A stretch of 64,000 nucleotides of DNA from Jiangella muralis (lineage in GTDB: Bacteria; Actinomycetota; Actinomycetes; Jiangellales; Jiangellaceae), in assembly GCF_001270745.1 (NCBI RefSeq), contig NZ_KQ434755.1:1-64000 (forward strand), read 5' to 3'. The position numbers were made by a program, and so were the translations under genes. The notes beneath the pieces are model-generated. The model was not told the DNA's origin and searched no databases. It saw only the letters and a program-made list of their open reading frames with translations. Below, in pieces: positions 16,851 through 26,457 of this stretch (position 1 is the first letter of the stretch; each line of letters opens with the position of its first letter).

Positions 16851-17879
16851 ATGACGCGTATGGGTACCCAGAAGGAGATCGCACGCCGCGCCGGGGTTTC
16901 GGTCTCCGTCGTGTCCGCCGTCATCAACGGCACCACGCACACGCGGATGAGCGACGAGACGCGTGCTCGCGTCGAGACCGTCATCGAGGAACTGGGGTAC
17001 GTCCCGAACGACGCCGCACGGGCCCTGCGCCGGCAACGCTCGGGGACGATCGCCGTCGTCGTCGAGAAGATCGAGAACCCGATCTACCGCGACATGTTCC
17101 ACGGTATCTACGACGCCGCGGAGGCGCGCGGGTGGGCGGTCGTGCTGGGCGACGCGCGCTGGATGCGCTCCGGCAGCCACTTCCTCGCGCGCCTGCTGGG
17201 GCAGGGTTCGATCGACGGCATCATCCTGCGGAGCGAGGGCCTCATCGACGACGAGGTGCTCGCCCACCTGCGCGCCCGCCCCGCGCCGGTGATCGTCGTC
17301 GAGGGGCGTCACGCCCCGGACGGCCGCTGGCTGGCGATCGACGACGCCGCGGCCGGCCGCGTGGCGACACAGCACCTGCTCGACCTCGGCCACCTGGACA
17401 TCGAGTTCGTGGGCGGCGAGCGGTGGGTCCCGACGCTGGAACGGCACCGGGGCTACGCCGACGCGATGCTCGGCGCCGGCCTCGAGGCGCGCGATGCGAT
17501 CCCGACCGGCCACGGGTCCCAGGCAGGCGCCGCGGCCCTCCAGGAGGTCATCGACTCCGGCCGCCGGCCGACGGCGCTCGTGGTCAACAACGTGCTCGCG
17601 GGCATCGGCATCAACGCGGCGGCTCACGATGCCGGCATCTCCATCCCGGACGACCTCTCCGTGATCGCGATCCACGACGCGGACGTCGCCGGTGACGTCC
17701 GCCCCGCGCTCGCGACCGTGCGCATGCCGATGGCCGAGCTCGGGGCACGCGCCGTCGACGCGATCGCGGCGATCCTGGAGGACTCACCGACGCGGTTCGG
17801 CCTCGTCGACGAGCCCGCACCCGTGCTGATCCCGCGCGCCAGCACGGCGCCGCCTCCGGTGTCGCCTCACCTCTGGTGA
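16851..17879 (+). CDS. LacI-family transcriptional regulator
   Basis: A 342-residue regulator. Residues 5-55 form the LacI HTH and hinge (TQKEIARRAGVSVSVVSAVI; VIEELGYVPNDAARALR), and the rest is a periplasmic-binding-like sensor domain (SGTIAVVVEKIENPIY; GHLDIEFVGGERWVPTLERH; NNVLAGIGINAAAHDAGISI). It directly precedes the pyruvyltransferase/ABC/lyase operon and probably represses it until a breakdown product of the polysaccharide is present. Repeated operators in both promoter regions support this. A second in-frame ATG at 16860 is an alternative start; no clear Shine-Dalgarno is seen, so translation may be leaderless. Confidence 0.92.
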   Translation: MTRMGTQKEIARRAGVSVSVVSAVINGTTHTRMSDETRARVETVIEELGYVPNDAARALRRQRSGTIAVVVEKIENPIYRDMFHGIYDAAEARGWAVVLGDARWMRSGSHFLARLLGQGSIDGIILRSEGLIDDEVLAHLRARPAPVIVVEGRHAPDGRWLAIDDAAAGRVATQHLLDLGHLDIEFVGGERWVPTLERHRGYADAMLGAGLEARDAIPTGHGSQAGAAALQEVIDSGRRPTALVVNNVLAGIGINAAAHDAGISIPDDLSVIAIHDADVAGDVRPALATVRMPMAELGARAVDAIAAILEDSPTRFGLVDEPAPVLIPRASTAPPPVSPHLW

Positions 17880-17884
17880 GTCGC

Positions 17885-17902
17885 TGACGCGTCGTCGCGT
17901 CA
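17885..17902. promoter_or_regulatory. Inverted repeat after the LacI gene
   Basis: TGACGCG-TCGT-CGCGTCA is a perfect 7-bp inverted repeat with a 4-bp spacer, 5 bp after the LacI stop. It shares TGACG/CGTCA ends with the operator motif. It may be an auxiliary operator or a short terminator; there is no T run. Confidence 0.4.
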
Positions 17903-17919
17903 TGAAGTGGGTCACAGCC

Positions 17920-17965
17920 TTGACGTGACGATGTGTCCTCGACTACGTTGACGCGACGATACGTC
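17920..17965. promoter_or_regulatory. Paired putative LacI operators before the polysaccharide operon
   Basis: TTGACGTGACGATGTGTC (17920-17937) and TTGACGCGACGATACGTC (17948-17965) differ at three positions and are spaced 28 bp start to start. Together with 16827-16844 they give the pattern TKGACGYGACGWTRYGTC. They lie 62 and 90 bp upstream of the TTG start at 18027. Confidence 0.6.
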
Positions 17966-18026
17966 AGCGTCCTCCGTCAAGGGCGACGCCGGACCGCACA
18001 CGGACGCCGCACTCGGAAGGACACCG

Positions 18027-19343
18027 TTGACCTCCAGCACCGCCACGCCCCGCTCCGTGCTCCTGCGCTCGTCGTGGGCGAACGTGAACATCGGCGACGT
18101 CGCACACTCGCCCGGCCTCATCACCGCCCTGCTCGACGCCGAGCCCGATGCCCGCATCACGCTGTGGCCGCTGCGCCTCGGCGAGCGCGAGGAGGCGATG
18201 ATCCGCCGGGCGATCCCGACGGTCACGATCGTGCGGGGCGCCCTTGACGAGGCCGGGGTGCCGACGACGCCGGAGCTCGCCGCGGCGTGGGACAGCGCGG
18301 ACGTCTTCGTGCACGGCTCGGCGGCGAGCGCCTCGCTCGTGCCGGAGCTGGCAGCCTGGCGTGAGCGGTCCGACCGCCCGTACGGGTATGGCGGCGTGAC
18401 GGTCGACCCGCTCTGCCCGCCCGCCTGGGGCTCGCTCGAACGGTTGCGCGTCATGACGCAGGACCTGCCGGCTACGTTCCTCGAGGACGATGCCCGCGCG
18501 ATCATCGACGGCGCCGAGTTCCTGTTCGCGCGGGACTCGATCAGCCTCGAGTACCTGCGCTCCCAGGGGGCTCGCCCAGGGGTGCTCGAGTTCGGACCGG
18601 ACGGCACGTTCGCCTATCGCTACCGCGACGACGCTGCGGCTGACGCCTTCCTGGTCGCGCTGGGTCTCACGGCCGGGGAGTTCGGGTGCTTCGTGCCCCG
18701 GCTGCGCTACACGCCGTACCCGGACATCTACGGAACGGAGCGCACCCAGGAGTTCGACCGCCGGTACGCGATCAACGCCGGCACCGTCGGCCTCGACCTC
18801 GACACTCTCGCCGCCGCGATCGCCACCTGGGTCCGCTCCACGGGCCAGCGGGCCGTCGTCGTGCCCGAGATGAGTTACGCGGTGGAGCTGGCACAGGACG
18901 AACTGCTGCCACGCGTCTCGGACGACGTCGTCGACCAGGTCACCGTCCTCGACCGGTACTGGTCGCTCGAGGAGGCGACCGCCGTCTACGCCCGCGCCCG
19001 CGCCGTCGTCAGCATGGAGTGCCACTCGCCGATCCTCGCGTCCGTCCATGGCACGCCCACGCTCTACGTGCGTCAGCCCACCGACACCGTCAAGGGTGAG
19101 ATGTACGCCGACCTCGGAGGGGCGGACGTCGTCGTCGAGATCGAGCCGGACGGCCCGGAGGCCGCGGCCGCGGCCGTCGAAGCGCTTCTGGAGGACGAGG
19201 CTGCGTCCCGGGCGACGTCGTCGGCTATGAACGCCGCGGCCGTCGGTCGCTTGCGGGAGGTCGCCCGCACCATCCTGTTCGGCGAGGGGGCATCCGAGTT
19301 CACCCGAGGGGCCCGGGAGGCAGACCTTGTCTCAACTCGCTGA
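18027..19343 (+). CDS. Polysaccharide pyruvyl transferase family protein
   Basis: A 438-residue cytosolic protein with the family pattern: an N-terminal NIGDVAHSPGLITALLDAEP glycine-rich strand-helix, a central GADVFVHGSAA-like segment and a C-terminal half with ARARAVVSMECHSPILASVH, HGTPTLYVRQPTDTVKGEMY. The family transfers pyruvate from PEP to sugar residues, though many members in catabolic loci have no assigned reaction. The start is TTG at 18027 with CGGAAGG 6 bp upstream. It overlaps the permease by 17 bp, so it belongs to the uptake operon, an unusual place for a biosynthetic-type enzyme. Confidence 0.78.
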   Translation: MTSSTATPRSVLLRSSWANVNIGDVAHSPGLITALLDAEPDARITLWPLRLGEREEAMIRRAIPTVTIVRGALDEAGVPTTPELAAAWDSADVFVHGSAASASLVPELAAWRERSDRPYGYGGVTVDPLCPPAWGSLERLRVMTQDLPATFLEDDARAIIDGAEFLFARDSISLEYLRSQGARPGVLEFGPDGTFAYRYRDDAAADAFLVALGLTAGEFGCFVPRLRYTPYPDIYGTERTQEFDRRYAINAGTVGLDLDTLAAAIATWVRSTGQRAVVVPEMSYAVELAQDELLPRVSDDVVDQVTVLDRYWSLEEATAVYARARAVVSMECHSPILASVHGTPTLYVRQPTDTVKGEMYADLGGADVVVEIEPDGPEAAAAAVEALLEDEAASRATSSAMNAAAVGRLREVARTILFGEGASEFTRGAREADLVSTR

Positions 19344-20322
19344 ACGGCCGCCTCGGAAGTCCGTGCGGAAGGGCTCGTCGCCGGCGGCGACCACCCGCCG
19401 GGCGCGACGCCCCGGCCAGGCCCTCGCCCGCTGGCGGCGGGACCGGCTTCTGCTGCTGCTGGCCGCCCCGGGCGTGCTGGTGGTGCTGTTGTTCCACTAC
19501 CTCCCCTTGCTGGGCAACGTGATCGCGTTCAAGGGGTATCTGCCGTTCTTGACGATCGCGGAGAGTCCCTGGGTCGGCTGGGACAACTTCCAGGTGATCT
19601 TCTCTGGCGACCCACTGTTCGTGAACGCGTTGACGAACACGTTGATCATCACGCTGATCCAGGTTCTGTTCGTGTTCCCGCTGCCGCTCGCGCTCGCCCT
19701 TCTCCTCAACGAAGTCATCTCCGAGCGGCTCAAGCGGATCGTGCAGTCGGTCCTCTACATGCCGCACTTCATGTCCTGGGTGATCGTGGTCGCGTTGTTC
19801 CAGCAGATCGTCGGGAACGCGGGCATGGTGAACACGCTCCTGCGAGAGCACGACATGGCGACCTTCTCCATCATCGGCGTGCCGGAGCTGTTCGAGGTCC
19901 TGATCACCAGCCAGGTGATCTGGAAGGACACCGGGTGGGGCACGATCATCTTCCTGGCTGCCATCTCGCGGGTCGACACCTCGCTGTACGAGGCGGCGGC
20001 GATGGACGGCGCCGGCGCACTGCGGCGCATCTGGCACGTCACGCTGCCGGCGATCCGGTCGGTGTTCGTCCTGCTGCTGATCCTGCGGCTCGGGGACGCC
20101 CTCACCGTCGGCTTCGAGCAGATCATCCTGCAGCAGGGCGCGGTCGGCGCGACGGCGAGCGAGGTCCTCGACACGTACGTCTACAACCACGGAATCGTCG
20201 GCGGCAACTGGGGCCAGGCGGCCGCCGTCGGCCTCACGAAGGGCGTCATCTCAGTGCTCTTGGTGCTGGGCGCGAACAAGCTCGCGCACAAGTTCGGTGA
20301 GCGAGGGGTGTACCACAAGTGA
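19327..20322 (+). CDS. ABC transporter permease (LplB type)
   Basis: A 331-residue protein with a basic cytoplasmic N-terminus and six predicted helices. The EAA loop is SLYEAAAMDGAGALRRIWHV. The ending ANKLAHKFGERGVYHK is characteristic of LplB-type permeases that work with large lipoprotein binding proteins on oligosaccharides. The start is TTG 19327 with GGGAGG upstream, inside the end of the previous gene. Confidence 0.9.
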   Translation: MSQLAERPPRKSVRKGSSPAATTRRARRPGQALARWRRDRLLLLLAAPGVLVVLLFHYLPLLGNVIAFKGYLPFLTIAESPWVGWDNFQVIFSGDPLFVNALTNTLIITLIQVLFVFPLPLALALLLNEVISERLKRIVQSVLYMPHFMSWVIVVALFQQIVGNAGMVNTLLREHDMATFSIIGVPELFEVLITSQVIWKDTGWGTIIFLAAISRVDTSLYEAAAMDGAGALRRIWHVTLPAIRSVFVLLLILRLGDALTVGFEQIILQQGAVGATASEVLDTYVYNHGIVGGNWGQAAAVGLTKGVISVLLVLGANKLAHKFGERGVYHK

Positions 20323-21269
20323 CCACGACCTCTCCTCTGGGCCTCACGGCCAAGCCACGAAAGGCCAGGCCGCCGACATCCACCGGGCGCCCGGTCTGGA
20401 TGGGGCCTCCGAACCGGGTGCTGACGGCCTTGCGCGGCCTCATCCTGACGATCGGTTGTGCCGCCGTCATCCTCCCTTTCCTCGCCGTCGTCTCGACCTC
20501 GCTCGCCACGCAGGAGGAGGTGACCGCGAACGGCGGTTTCGTGCTGCTCGTCCGGGAACCGACCCTCGCCTCCTACCAGGCGATCCTGTCCGGCGGCGTG
20601 GTGACCCGCGCTCTGGTCATCAGCATCATCGTGACCGTCGCCGGCACGCTGCTGTCGTTGGCATGCACGATCGGGCTCGCATACTCGCTGTCCCGGCCCG
20701 GATCGCTCGGCTCGCGCCCGATCCTGCTGGCCGTGCTTTTCACGATGCTGTTCAGCCCCGGCATGATCCCGATGTATCTCGTGGTCAAGCAGCTCGGCCT
20801 GCTCGACAACCTGCTCGCACTGATCCTCCCGGTGCTCATCAACGCCTTCAACGTCATCGTCATGCGGGAGTTCTTTCTCGACATCCCGGGCGAGCTCATG
20901 GAGAGCGCCCGCATCGACGGCGCGAATGACCTCACGATCCTCGCGCGCATCGTGTTGCCGCTGTCCAAGGCCGTGATCTCCGTCATCGGGCTGTTCTACG
21001 CCGTCGGCTACTGGAATGCGTTCTTCAACGCCATGTTGTACATCAGCTCGCCCGAGAAGTGGCCCCTGCAGCTGGTCCTGCGGACCTACGTCGTCAACGA
21101 GACCCCGATGGGTGTCGATCAGGTCTCCGCCGGCTCCGACAGCCTGCCCCCGCAACTGTCCATCCAGATGGCGATCCTCGTCATCTCGATCATCCCCATC
21201 CTTCTCGTCTACCCGTTCCTCCAGAAGCACTTCACCAAGGGGCTCATGATCGGCGCCGTCAAGGGCTGA
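20319..21269 (+). CDS. ABC transporter permease (LplC type)
   Basis: A 316-residue MalG-like permease starting at GTG 20319, overlapping the previous stop (GTGA). The EAA loop reads ELMESARIDGANDLTILARI and the C-terminus is QKHFTKGLMIGAVKG, as in LplC proteins. Partner of the preceding permease; no ATPase gene is nearby. Confidence 0.92.
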   Translation: MTTTSPLGLTAKPRKARPPTSTGRPVWMGPPNRVLTALRGLILTIGCAAVILPFLAVVSTSLATQEEVTANGGFVLLVREPTLASYQAILSGGVVTRALVISIIVTVAGTLLSLACTIGLAYSLSRPGSLGSRPILLAVLFTMLFSPGMIPMYLVVKQLGLLDNLLALILPVLINAFNVIVMREFFLDIPGELMESARIDGANDLTILARIVLPLSKAVISVIGLFYAVGYWNAFFNAMLYISSPEKWPLQLVLRTYVVNETPMGVDQVSAGSDSLPPQLSIQMAILVISIIPILLVYPFLQKHFTKGLMIGAVKG

Positions 21270-21313
21270 TCACCTGTTCTTCATCCTGTCCTCGATGTAG
21301 CGGAAGGAATCCC

Positions 21314-22951
21314 ATGTCCGGCACGATCTCTCGTCGTAGGTTCCTGGGCGTCACCGGCGCATTCGCGGCGATGGGCCTGTTGGGGGCCTGCTCACGCTCG
21401 CCGGGTAGTCAGTCGCCGAATGCGGGATCCACCGGTGGTGGTGCCAGTGCCGGGCTGCTGCCGACGTACCGGCCATTCGACACGTTCCCGCCCGACCTCG
21501 CCTCGAGCAACCCGGATGTGGCCCCCGGCTATTTCACCTACCCGGATCCGCCCACGGCGATGACCAGCGGGGTTCCGGCGTCCGGTGATCCGATTCGGGC
21601 GCTGACCTTCACCTATGATCCGGTCGCTCCCGAGCTTGCCAACAACGCGCTGTGGCAGAGCATCAACGAGGCGCTCGGCACCGAGCTGGACCTGGAGTAC
21701 ACCCCCGCGGCGGAGTACAGTGCCCGGTTCGCGACCACGATCGCCGGCAACGACCTGCCGGACCTCATGGCGATCAAGGGTCAGCAGCAGCAGATGCCGG
21801 CGATGCTGGCGGCGAAGTTCACCGACCTCACCGAGTACCTCTCCGGTGACGCCGTGCTGGACTACCCGAACCTCGCGGCGCTACCGACGCCGTCCTGGCT
21901 GAGCACCGTCTACGACGGCAAGCTCTGGGGCGTCCCGGTGCCCCGCTCGCTGATCGGCAACGTGCTGTACACACGTGCGGACATCCTCGAGCGGGCGGGC
22001 CTGTCCCTGCAGCCGGAGTCGCTCGAGGAGTTCACCGAGATGGCGCAGGCCCTCACCAACGATCGGGAGGGTCGCTGGGCCTTCGGGCAGACGCCCCTGT
22101 CGGTGCTGCTCGAGACGAACGGCATCGCGAACCTCTGGTCGGTCGACGACAGCGGCGTCTTCGCCTTCAATGGCACGCTGCCGGAATACGAGCAGGCCCT
22201 GGCCGACTCGGTCGCCCTCAACGACCTGGGGGTCGTGCACCCGGACGGCAATGCCGTTCAGAACACCCAGCGCAACGAATGGATGATTGCGGGCACGACC
22301 GCGTTCCAGATCGGTCTCTACGCAGGATGGCCCAAGTTCTACGTGCAGGGAGCCGACATCGAGGGCTTCCGCCTGACGGGCATGCTCTCCCCCGCACGGG
22401 AGAGGGGCGGGACGATGGTACGCACCGCCGGCCCGTCAGTCTCGCACTTCTCGGCCATCGACAAGCAGGACGACCCGGAGCGCCTCGCCGAGATCCTGCG
22501 GGTGCTCGACTGGCTGGCCGCGCCTTTCGGCAGCACCGAGTACATCACCCGTCGGTTCGGCAAGGAGGGTGAGACCTTCACCTTCGACGGTCCGGATCCG
22601 GTGCTCACCTCACAGGGTGTCAACCAGGCGACGCTGCCGATGCGGTACATCACGGAGAACTCGCCGGTCATCTTCGAGTCGCGCAACGAGCAAGCCGTCC
22701 GGGATCAGTTCGACCACCAAGAGGCGGGTCTGCAGTACACCGTGCCCAACCCGACGGAGGGGCTCTACTCCGAGACCGCCGTCAGCGAAGGGGCGAGCGC
22801 GCAGCAGGCGCTGACCGCGACCGAGCTCGAGATCGTCCTGGGAAACCGGCCGGTCGCAGACTGGGCCGCCGCGGTCGAGAGCTACATGTCTGCCGTCGGC
22901 AACAAGATCCAGGCCGAGTACGAGGAGGCGTGGGCTCAGCTCAACGGCTGA
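21314..22951 (+). CDS. Extracellular solute-binding lipoprotein (LplA type)
   Basis: A 545-residue binding protein. SRRRFLGVTGAFAAMGLLGA then CSRS gives a Tat-like signal with lipobox (Cys near residue 26). Its size, larger than monosaccharide-binding proteins, and its LplB/LplC partners fit capture of oligosaccharides, here presumably unsaturated uronate-containing fragments made by the secreted lyase downstream. ATG 21314 follows GGAAGGA at a normal distance. Confidence 0.88.
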   Translation: MSGTISRRRFLGVTGAFAAMGLLGACSRSPGSQSPNAGSTGGGASAGLLPTYRPFDTFPPDLASSNPDVAPGYFTYPDPPTAMTSGVPASGDPIRALTFTYDPVAPELANNALWQSINEALGTELDLEYTPAAEYSARFATTIAGNDLPDLMAIKGQQQQMPAMLAAKFTDLTEYLSGDAVLDYPNLAALPTPSWLSTVYDGKLWGVPVPRSLIGNVLYTRADILERAGLSLQPESLEEFTEMAQALTNDREGRWAFGQTPLSVLLETNGIANLWSVDDSGVFAFNGTLPEYEQALADSVALNDLGVVHPDGNAVQNTQRNEWMIAGTTAFQIGLYAGWPKFYVQGADIEGFRLTGMLSPARERGGTMVRTAGPSVSHFSAIDKQDDPERLAEILRVLDWLAAPFGSTEYITRRFGKEGETFTFDGPDPVLTSQGVNQATLPMRYITENSPVIFESRNEQAVRDQFDHQEAGLQYTVPNPTEGLYSETAVSEGASAQQALTATELEIVLGNRPVADWAAAVESYMSAVGNKIQAEYEEAWAQLNG

Positions 22952-23022
22952 CGCCACGGATGGTTCGGCTGCCAGTCGCGTGGCACCGGGTGGACACCTT
23001 CACAGCAAAGGAGTCACGGGAG

Positions 23023-26000
23023 ATGCAACGAAGCACTTCTCGGCGGAGCATTCGCCGTCGTGTCCATGCGATCACCGGCGCGGCAGTCACGCTGGCCGTG
23101 GTGGGGACGGGTCTGTCGTCGGTACCGGCCGCTGCGTCCGACATGTCGGATCTCGGCGAGCTGCTCGACCTGACGCGTCCGGAGCTCGCCGAAGTCGCGG
23201 CGGAGCTCGCGGCCGGCGATGAGGCGGGCGCCGCCGACGAGCTCAAGGTCTACTACGCGGGCCGCACGGGGATCGGGTTCCCGACGCCGGGAGCGGCGGG
23301 AGTCGGCGACGCGACCGCCGACGAGCTTGCGGCCGGGATCTTCCGGTTCGGCGCCGAGACCCGCGACTTCTACGACGACGCCGAGCAGAGGATCGACGTC
23401 GACTGGCAGGACACCTGGGGTGGGACGGAGACCGCCCCCGGCGGCGCACAGGTCCTGATGAGCGACTTCGCGTTCATGCCGACGCTGGCGAGCGCCTACC
23501 TGAACGAGAGCGACCCGCAGCAGCGTGCGGCGTATGCGAAGGCGTGGATGGAGATCTCACTGGACTTCTTCGCCGACAACCCGAGCTGGCCGCAGGTCCG
23601 CAATCTGTCGGCCGGCAAGCGGCTGACCCAGCTCGTCAGCGCGTTCTCCGTGTTCCGGACGGAGCCGACCATCGCCGCGGGCGACCTGGTGACGTACCTG
23701 TCCGGCGTGCACGAGACGACCGACTTTCTCACGCAGGTTCTGCAGGTACATGTCGGGAACAACTGGTACGTGTCGATGGCTCGCTCGATCTACTTCGCGG
23801 CGGTGTACCTGCCCGAGTTCACGGCATCCGTCGGCTGGGAGTCGTTCGCCGTGCGGTCCGTCGAGCGGTTCCTGCGCGCGTACATGCAGAGCGACGGCGT
23901 GTACCGCGAGCCAACATTCAACTACCAGGCCTACGTGGCGGACCTGATCAACACCATGATCGGCGTCGCGGATGCCAACGGGCGGAAACTGCCCGATGCG
24001 ATCATCCAGTCGGCGGACTGGATCGCGGACGTGCTGTTCGCGACCCGGCAGCCGAATCTCGAGCCCGCGCTGATCGGCGACACACCGAACACCGATGCGG
24101 GCAGGAGCGCCATTCGGGCGACCGGTGAACGCAACTCGTGGTCCGATTTCACCTGGGTCGCCTCCGGTCGAACCGAGGGGACGACCCCGACACTGGGGTC
24201 CACGCTGTATCCGATCAGCTTCGCGGTGCAGCGCTCGGGGTGGGACGCCGATGCGCAGTACCTGCTGATCAACAACCACAACTCCAGTTACACCGCCTCG
24301 CACCGGCATCCGGACGACCTCAGCCTGGTGATGTCGGCGTACGGGCGTCCGCTGATCGTCGACCCCGGAGTGGGCGACTACAGCGCGACCCCGACGAACG
24401 ACTGGATGCGCCGCACGACCGAGGCGCACAACACGATCGAGGTCGACGGAAAGCCGCAGGCCGCCGGCGTCACCCGCGCGATGTCGCTGTGGCGGTCGAG
24501 CGCGGGTCTCGACGTCTACCGCGGCCAGGCGATGGGCTACCAGCCGGTCGCGCACGATCGGGTCGTCTACTTCGTCAAGCCCGGCTTCTGGGTCGTCTCC
24601 GACGACCTCACCGGTGACACCGCCGCGCACGACTACCGGCAGCTCTGGCACTTCCCCGGTGATCCGGTCACCGTCGACCCGGCCACGAACGTCGCCACGG
24701 TCGGGTTCGACACCGTGCCCGGCGCCGCACCGGTTGCCGGGGTGCAACTCGTTCCCGTGACGCCGGCCGGCGTCGAGGTCGCGCCGAGCGTCCACGAGGA
24801 CGGCGCCGTGCGCGTGGGCGAGGACGTGCTCACGGACGTCGACTACCTGTCCTACGACTGGTCCGCCACCGGCGCCACGGGACTGGACACCATCGTGTTT
24901 CCCGGCGAGGCCGGCCCGGCGCCCTCGGTGACGGCAACCCGCATCGAGCTACCCGGGGTGGATCACTCCGTGGCGACCGCGATGGAGATCGACCTGCCGC
25001 ACGCGACCGGCCGCTTCTACCTCTCGCGCGAGGCGACGCCTTCGTCGCGGGAGTTCGGGAACGCCGCGACCGACGCCGAGACCGCGTATCTCGAACGTGC
25101 CGGGCACGACAGGCTCACGCGGTACGCGCTGACCCGAGGGTCGTCGCTGGTCGACGACGGGGACACCGTGATCGACGCGTCCGCAGTGGTGTCCGACGTC
25201 AGTGTGGAGCTGCGGGGCGCGACCGCCCGGATCTCGCTCGGGGACCCGTTCACCGGCACACTCACGATCAACGCGCCGACGGCGAGAGTGGTGAAGGTGA
25301 ACGGCACCCCGACCGCATTCACTCGTGCCGGTGACCTCGTCACCGTGACGGTCGAGCCGGCCTTCGCGCCGGCGCCGGTGCTCGACGAGGAGTTCGAGGA
25401 CGCGAGCCTGGACCGCACCGTCTATGGCTTCGACGGCGGATTGGAGGGCTGGACGCCGGTGCAGGGCACCTGGGAGCTGGGCGGCGATCCATCGAACACC
25501 AAGCTGGCACAGACCTCGAGCGCGGACATGCAGGCGTTCGCGATGCTGCAGGACGTGCCGGACGACGTGATCGTGTCCGCGGACATCGATCCCGGCACCG
25601 CTAACCGGACGACCGCCCGGACCGGCCTGGCGTTCCGCTACCAGGATTCCCGCAACTACTACCGGGCCAACGTTCTCACCACACCGGCGGGCGCGACGCT
25701 GCAGCTCGTGAAGGTCTACAACGGGACGTCCACGCTCCTTGCGGAGACCGACGTGGAGCTGAACGCCGACGACCGGCACACGTTGACCGTCTCCGCGGTC
25801 GGGCGCCACCTGGTCGCCACCGTCGGCGACACGTCGATCTCCGCAAACGACAGCCAACTGCCGACCGGCGGGGCTGCGGCCTACACGCATCGGCGGGCCG
25901 CGACCTTCGACGACATCACGATCACCGAGGCACTCGATCAGGCGAATTGGCGCGGAATCGGGGGCCAGGTGTCCGTTGGCTCTGGTCAGCTGACCCTCAC

Positions 26001-26457
26001 GCCGGTCGATGGCCGAGCGCACGTGCTCGCCGAGTCGACGCTGCCGGCGCGGTTCTCCCAACAGTGCGACTATGTCGCGGAGACCACTGTCACGATCAAC
26101 GGCGTCGGCAATGCCGGCATTTCGTTGCGCGACAGCACGGACTCCTACGGGTATCGCATCCAGGTCGGCAGGACGAGCAGCGGTACCCGGTACGCGAGCA
26201 TCATCCGCGAGGCCCACCGGTCGGGCCCGGTCACGGTGGACACGGTCTCCCTCAGCGACCCGCTGAACGGTCCCGTTCGACTGGGCGCGGCCGTTCACGG
26301 CGACCGCATCACCGCGACGTTGAACGGGGTGCAGATCCTGGAGGGTCGCGACACGGTGGTGCGAAGCGGCGGCGTCGGGCTCTACGCATCCACGCAGAGC
26401 ACGTTCGACGACTTCACGGTCGCCCAGTCCTGCGAGAAGGCGCCGGAGGACGGATGA
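23023..26457 (+). CDS. Secreted heparinase II/III family polysaccharide lyase, multidomain
   Basis: A 1144-residue exported protein. A Sec signal covers residues 1-37 (ending VPAAAS). An alpha/alpha-toroid domain covers about 45-390 and the heparinase II/III beta-sandwich about 400-700, with the catalytic-site segment SYTASHRHPDDLSLVMSAYG and TTEAHNTIEVDG. Two C-terminal beta-sandwich modules (about 790-950 and 955-1140, LamG-like) probably bind carbohydrate. The family cleaves uronic-acid polysaccharides (heparin/heparan, alginate and others) by beta-elimination. AAAGGAG precedes ATG 23023, and its stop overlaps the next lyase (ATGA). Confidence 0.85.
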   Translation: MQRSTSRRSIRRRVHAITGAAVTLAVVGTGLSSVPAAASDMSDLGELLDLTRPELAEVAAELAAGDEAGAADELKVYYAGRTGIGFPTPGAAGVGDATADELAAGIFRFGAETRDFYDDAEQRIDVDWQDTWGGTETAPGGAQVLMSDFAFMPTLASAYLNESDPQQRAAYAKAWMEISLDFFADNPSWPQVRNLSAGKRLTQLVSAFSVFRTEPTIAAGDLVTYLSGVHETTDFLTQVLQVHVGNNWYVSMARSIYFAAVYLPEFTASVGWESFAVRSVERFLRAYMQSDGVYREPTFNYQAYVADLINTMIGVADANGRKLPDAIIQSADWIADVLFATRQPNLEPALIGDTPNTDAGRSAIRATGERNSWSDFTWVASGRTEGTTPTLGSTLYPISFAVQRSGWDADAQYLLINNHNSSYTASHRHPDDLSLVMSAYGRPLIVDPGVGDYSATPTNDWMRRTTEAHNTIEVDGKPQAAGVTRAMSLWRSSAGLDVYRGQAMGYQPVAHDRVVYFVKPGFWVVSDDLTGDTAAHDYRQLWHFPGDPVTVDPATNVATVGFDTVPGAAPVAGVQLVPVTPAGVEVAPSVHEDGAVRVGEDVLTDVDYLSYDWSATGATGLDTIVFPGEAGPAPSVTATRIELPGVDHSVATAMEIDLPHATGRFYLSREATPSSREFGNAATDAETAYLERAGHDRLTRYALTRGSSLVDDGDTVIDASAVVSDVSVELRGATARISLGDPFTGTLTINAPTARVVKVNGTPTAFTRAGDLVTVTVEPAFAPAPVLDEEFEDASLDRTVYGFDGGLEGWTPVQGTWELGGDPSNTKLAQTSSADMQAFAMLQDVPDDVIVSADIDPGTANRTTARTGLAFRYQDSRNYYRANVLTTPAGATLQLVKVYNGTSTLLAETDVELNADDRHTLTVSAVGRHLVATVGDTSISANDSQLPTGGAAAYTHRRAATFDDITITEALDQANWRGIGGQVSVGSGQLTLTPVDGRAHVLAESTLPARFSQQCDYVAETTVTINGVGNAGISLRDSTDSYGYRIQVGRTSSGTRYASIIREAHRSGPVTVDTVSLSDPLNGPVRLGAAVHGDRITATLNGVQILEGRDTVVRSGGVGLYASTQSTFDDFTVAQSCEKAPEDG

